From positions 1 through 10,025 of the forward strand of contig JAAYFR010000171.1 of NCBI GenBank assembly GCA_012728155.1: a stretch of 10,025 nucleotides of DNA, in the 5' to 3' direction. Made by a program: the position numbers and the translations under genes. This document shows positions 6,847 to 10,025 of the stretch, piece after piece. Source of the DNA: Bacteroidales bacterium. GTDB lineage: Bacteria; Bacteroidota; Bacteroidia; Bacteroidales; Dysgonomonadaceae. The notes under the pieces were generated by a model. That model made no database searches and was not told the DNA's origin. It saw only the letters and a list, made by a program, of their open reading frames with translations. Position 1 is the first letter of the stretch; every line of letters begins with the position of its first letter.

Positions 6847-8517
6847 TTAAAAGCTTTCTTTTTTTATTTCTTTTTCATTTGTTTTTTTTTCTGCCAAACT
6901 GTATTTACGATATGTTCTTGATCCAACTCCATCTATTTCATTTGCTTCCACCAACTTATAAATCATTCTTTGAAGTTCCTTTTTCGGCACATCTTTTATT
7001 CTTTGGTCTATCTCGCTGATAGTCGAATTTGGATAGTTTTTCAAGTCCGTTAAAATCAACTGTTCTAACACGTATGATTCTACGGTCTTGAGTGAAGGGG
7101 TCAAATGTAACCTTGAATCAGATAATAATTTCGGGTTTATAAGAAATGCATTCCCTTTGCCCTTACCTCGGGTTAGAAGAATACCTTTATCCACTAATTT
7201 GCTATACCAATTACGCAGTCTCTCCTCTCCCGGCAATTGAAGAATTTTCGTCAATTCTGTAGAGAGTATTTTTTGATGTCTTGCTACGATACCGACAACT
7301 ATTCGCTCTCGTTGTGTAAGTTGAAAATACCTTGAAATATAATCAGTCAGCCTAAGAGCCTGCAGATCCACAATTCTCGATTCAATCGTTACACTCACTT
7401 TGTTATAATCAGATTCTATGACAGGGAGAGGCTTTGCATCCGTACTTAGTTTTTCATAAATGAGGTCATATCCCGAACCTTCACCTTCCATCAATTTCAG
7501 GTCGTGCATGAGTTTTATCAGATGAGGATTCCTCCGGTGTTTCTCATGCAGGATATTCTCACTATTTATTCCAAGAGGCAAACTCCCGGGACTGGTAATT
7601 TTCATTCTATCAGGATATACTTCAATACTTATATCCGATGAGATCAGGTAAGATTTATGAGCGATTGCGTTTACCAAGAGCTCTCTTATCACTTCCTTAT
7701 GATAATGTCTCACCTGGGTACGGAATAATCCATCGGGTAGCTCATAACTATAGTTTAACTCAACGGTCTCCTTCTCTATTGCATATAATAACTCCTGTGG
7801 ATTCAATTGATAGTCATCCCAGATAACTTTTCGGGTTTTATTCTCCAAATCATCATATACAATATACTGAACTGTTATAGGATATGCAAGTTTAGTTCTC
7901 TGATTAGCTGTACCGAGCCACAAGACGCCCAGATTGGTAAGCTTCCCATTCTCCGTTAGATTGTAATGCTCTAATATCTCATAATCACTTTTTTCTTTTA
8001 CGCTTTCCTTGATACGGTCTGAAGCTCTAAGGTTGTCAACTAACCGTGCAATATTATCTAGGGGAACTTGTTCTATTGGAATATTTTTTTGCACTAATTC
8101 CCATTGGAAAGCATCTTTCTCGGCCACTATTCGCTGTAAGTCTTCACCCCTTACCGGTTCACACTTATCGGCTAAACGTATATAGATTTTACCTTCGGAA
8201 GTTGTGGCTACGACCTTTTGAGACGGAAAAACCAGTATCTCAAAATACTCACCTCCATTCTCATACGTCAACAATCCAGACGGAGACAACCCCACTGAGA
8301 AAGTTAGACCACGCAAACGCTCCAAGGTGTTGTTAATATCCTTTTGCGACACCTTCTGATTAGCAGGAGGCTCTGTGGCTTTATCATCAAAGCCAATCAC
8401 AATTTTACCACCTTGCGCATTGGCAAGGCATACACAAGTTTTAGCCAGTTCTTTGAAACCTTTATCTCCGGTTTTAATTTTCTGTAAACTTTTATATTCA
8501 ACCACCTGCGTTTCCAT
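6847..8517 (-). CDS. Schlafen AlbA_2 / GHKL ATPase / winged-helix protein in type I operon
   Basis: The 556-aa protein has three parts. Residues 1-130 are a Schlafen AlbA_2 domain with E7 and K9 (VEYKSL) and the AN-x-x-GG motif at 32-37 (ANAQGGKIVIGFDD), a fold linked to nucleic-acid binding and sometimes RNase activity. Residues about 270-380 are a GHKL ATP-binding domain: the N box has E279 and N283 (RELLVNAIAH), the ATP-lid region has D303 with PG at 310-311, and the glycine loop is GEGSGYD at 345-351. Residues about 400-540 look like one or two winged helices. This is the layout of the ATP-binding AlbA_2 regulators found beside type I systems. It starts 3 nt after the hsdS stop, so it is probably translated with hsdS. 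Its role is unproven: control of the operon, or a separate anti-phage effector. An A9 run lies in its last codons. Confidence 0.9.
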   Translation of the reverse strand: METQVVEYKSLQKIKTGDKGFKELAKTCVCLANAQGGKIVIGFDDKATEPPANQKVSQKDINNTLERLRGLTFSVGLSPSGLLTYENGGEYFEILVFPSQKVVATTSEGKIYIRLADKCEPVRGEDLQRIVAEKDAFQWELVQKNIPIEQVPLDNIARLVDNLRASDRIKESVKEKSDYEILEHYNLTENGKLTNLGVLWLGTANQRTKLAYPITVQYIVYDDLENKTRKVIWDDYQLNPQELLYAIEKETVELNYSYELPDGLFRTQVRHYHKEVIRELLVNAIAHKSYLISSDISIEVYPDRMKITSPGSLPLGINSENILHEKHRRNPHLIKLMHDLKLMEGEGSGYDLIYEKLSTDAKPLPVIESDYNKVSVTIESRIVDLQALRLTDYISRYFQLTQRERIVVGIVARHQKILSTELTKILQLPGEERLRNWYSKLVDKGILLTRGKGKGNAFLINPKLLSDSRLHLTPSLKTVESYVLEQLILTDLKNYPNSTISEIDQRIKDVPKKELQRMIYKLVEANEIDGVGSRTYRKYSLAEKKTNEKEIKKESF

Positions 8518-8520
8518 AGC

Positions 8521-9633
8521 CTATTCTGTTACTTTTATTTTCCCCGTTACTACTTCACTGATTAAAGCCGTACGGTATTCGGTTAACAGCTCTATCAGTT
8601 TTTTTGTTTTGGCAATCTTGGCGTCAATACGGGCGCATTCCGTCTCGATATGTTGGACGATGGATTGCTGTTCTTGGATAGGAGGAAATGGTATTTGCAA
8701 ATTCTTAATTGTATCTACTGCTAATCCTGGCTGTGCTGCAGAGACTGAATATTTATTCAAATTCATTGATCTTAGGAGTTCGCCTAAATAGATCATTTCA
8801 TATTCAAATATTGGCATCACAACAACAGCATGCTCTGATGCCCAGAATTTTCCTTTCCCATATTTAATATTTCCACAATAAGCTCCTTGTCGTCCAATTA
8901 ATACAAGATCACCTTCATGTGTGAACTCTGAAAAATAACCTCGTAAACCATTTCCTCCAAAAACTGGATATTCGTTTATTTCTTTAATCTGATCAGAAAC
9001 TATATTTGTTCCGCTTCTTAAATGTGCAACATATTTCAACTTTTTCACCTCCCAATGCTCTGGTATTTCGCCCAACCATTCAATACCTGACTCCTTCATA
9101 GGCACATCAGGATTGACACCTTTAGTAACCACTCGGTTGATAATAGCTATTTTTTCTTCTTCGTAGAGTTCTAACAGACTTTTTTTATCGGCAATCAAAG
9201 CATCTATCTCGGCAGTTTTACTATCGAGATAATTAGCTATGACCGTTTGTTCTTTTTTAGGTGGAACAATTAAAAAAGCATTTTTTATCAGTTCTTGATT
9301 TAGAATCTTAGCTCCATAAATATTTTCATTAGCATTTTTGATAATTTGTTCAGGCAATGAATAATAGAAAAACTCTAAATTAGTATCTCCGTCTGGATCA
9401 ATTGAAAATATTGCCTCATTTGTATAGCAATCTCTTTCATTAAAAGCAACCTTACCTACAGATAATTTAAAACTATAAAGTAATGACCCTTTAGAAACAA
9501 TTGATGGCTTATAATCCTCAATCGCTTTATCTGTTATCTTATTTGCAGAATCTGAAACAGTTCTCTCTTGCAGATCACTAATATTTATCCAATTATGTGT
9601 CCCGCACTCATAATATTCATTCATTAATTTCAC
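8521..9633 (-). CDS. hsdS: Type I specificity subunit lacking its N-terminus, fused in frame to higB tail
   Basis: HsdS sets the DNA target with two recognition domains joined by helical spacers. Here TRD1 starts abruptly at about residue 12 (THNWINISDLQ, then SFKLSVGKVAF and YTNEAI). The usual opening, a strand resembling IEWLGEIPEHWEVKKL plus the first part of TRD1, roughly 50 residues, is missing. The first spacer helix is at about 129-171, the intact TRD2 entry is SGIEWLGEIPEHW at 182-194, TRD2 runs to about 315, and the last spacer is at about 320-364. The two spacers resemble each other (IDALIADKKSLLEL and IDAKIAKTKKLIEL), as expected. Residues 1-9 are in frame with the dead higB. The start is uncertain: GTG at 9633 or ATG at 9624. 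It is probably a truncated or silent gene, although the rest has no stop or frameshift. Confidence 0.85.
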   Translation of the reverse strand: MKLMNEYYECGTHNWINISDLQERTVSDSANKITDKAIEDYKPSIVSKGSLLYSFKLSVGKVAFNERDCYTNEAIFSIDPDGDTNLEFFYYSLPEQIIKNANENIYGAKILNQELIKNAFLIVPPKKEQTVIANYLDSKTAEIDALIADKKSLLELYEEEKIAIINRVVTKGVNPDVPMKESGIEWLGEIPEHWEVKKLKYVAHLRSGTNIVSDQIKEINEYPVFGGNGLRGYFSEFTHEGDLVLIGRQGAYCGNIKYGKGKFWASEHAVVVMPIFEYEMIYLGELLRSMNLNKYSVSAAQPGLAVDTIKNLQIPFPPIQEQQSIVQHIETECARIDAKIAKTKKLIELLTEYRTALISEVVTGKIKVTE

Positions 9634-9939
9634 GGCTTTGTCAATTTCCTTTTTCGGTATTTTTTGTGTCTTTTTGATAAAACCATTCAGCAGAATTACC
9701 AGTTTCCCTTGATTGAAAAAGCAAAAGACTCTCCAGATTCTCGACCCTCATCTAATTCGGGCTTCAAACAGTCCGTCCGTTCCGGTAATTACCTTTAAGT
9801 AGGTTGTCGGGATTCGTTCGTACGTCTCTATAATCTCAACGACTTTAAATATTTTATCCTGCACTTTCTCGGGTTATGCAAGTAAGAATTCTTCAAAGTA
9901 GTGTTTATAGGCAATTACAGTTCTGATTTTCTGTCCCAT
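9607..9939 (-). pseudogene. higB: HigB (Gp49-like) toxin pseudogene with two in-frame stops
   Basis: Translating - strand from the ATG at 9939 gives MGQKIRTVIAYKHYFEEFLLA, a TAA stop at codon 22 (9874-9876), then PEKVQDKIFKVVEIIETYER and onward to EARIR, a TGA stop at codon 64 (9748-9750), then GSRIWRVFCFF, LVILLNGFIKKTQKIPKKE and LMNEYYE. Read through, this is a nearly complete HigB/RelE-superfamily mRNA interferase of the Gp49 type, about 111 residues, with no frameshift. Each stop is one base from a sense codon (CAA or CAG, and TGG or TTA). HigB normally precedes its antitoxin HigA, but here no HigA follows and the frame passes directly into hsdS. The toxin is dead and the antitoxin gene is gone. 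Family recognition is confident, and the loss order is inference. Confidence 0.88.
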
Positions 9940-9944
9940 TAAAA

Positions 9945-9976
9945 CAAAGGTAACTTAAAGGTTTCTATTCCCGAAA
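9945..9976 (-). promoter_or_regulatory. Bacteroidetes-type promoter upstream of higB remnant
   Basis: On the - strand, TACCTTTG (9952-9945) fits the -7 consensus TAnnTTTG exactly, and TTTC (9976-9973) sits 20 nt upstream in place of the -33 TTTG, within the accepted spacing. The -7 box ends 5 nt before the higB ATG, so a transcript would have almost no leader. It could still drive the truncated hsdS and genes downstream. The remainder to 10025 shows no gene. Confidence 0.5.
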
Positions 9977-10025
9977 TTAGTTAGGACTTTTATTTCCTTC
10001 TAAGTGGTTTTTAGTAGGTGCTACA

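Noticed and set aside
6847..8517. AlbA_2 gene as a divergent methyltransferase replacing HsdM
   Set aside because: It has no NPPF/DPPY-type catalytic motif and no AdoMet-binding glycine motif. The AlbA_2 and GHKL motifs explain the sequence.
8521..9633. Two separate half-length hsdS genes
   Set aside because: One uninterrupted frame covers both recognition domains and both spacers, and the only defect is the missing 5' part.

Overview
The window looks like an accessory (defence-island type) region of a Bacteroidota genome, most likely Bacteroidales. Reasons: the DNA is AT-rich, most starts lack a recognisable Shine-Dalgarno sequence, one upstream region carries a Bacteroidetes-type -33/-7 promoter (TTTC ... 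TACCTTTG), and the families present (4-fold beta-flower repeat protein, DUF1835/DUF3658 protein, short SC-type lipoproteins, a HigB toxin reading MGQKIRTV) are typical of that group. The species cannot be named from the sequence.

Left part (1-3500): small, poorly characterised genes. On the + strand a 273-aa lipoprotein with a C-terminal glycine zipper is followed, 20 nt later, by a 63-aa protein with two membrane segments. Converging on them, on the - strand and in transcription order, are a 91-aa helical lipoprotein, a 149-aa exported beta-flower protein, a 270-aa DUF1835/DUF3658 protein only 11 nt after it, and an 88-aa protein with a strongly acidic repeated tail. Between the last two lies a 33-nt echo of the lipoprotein's glycine-zipper entry, probably a relic of a lost copy. 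A GC-rich, foldable segment with a C7 run separates the 91-aa lipoprotein gene from the beta-flower gene.

Right part (3600-10025): a - strand type I restriction-modification operon. In transcription order it has a decayed higB toxin with two in-frame stops, an hsdS that has lost its 5' end, a 556-aa Schlafen-AlbA_2/GHKL-ATPase/winged-helix protein starting 3 nt after the hsdS stop, a 227-nt AT-rich gap with a 26-codon ORF and a perfect 11-bp inverted repeat, and an intact-looking 994-aa hsdR. No hsdM is present. If it exists it should lie beyond the right edge.

The most notable structure is the junction near 9600-9610. The C-terminal codons of the dead higB run in frame, without a stop, into the middle of the first target-recognition domain of hsdS. 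This looks like a deletion or recombination scar that removed the antitoxin and the start of hsdS, and it makes it doubtful that this HsdS is a normal specificity subunit. HsdR keeps all its motifs, and the AlbA_2 protein is translationally tied to hsdS, so either the locus has a second hsdS/hsdM pair to the right or the restriction system is being lost.
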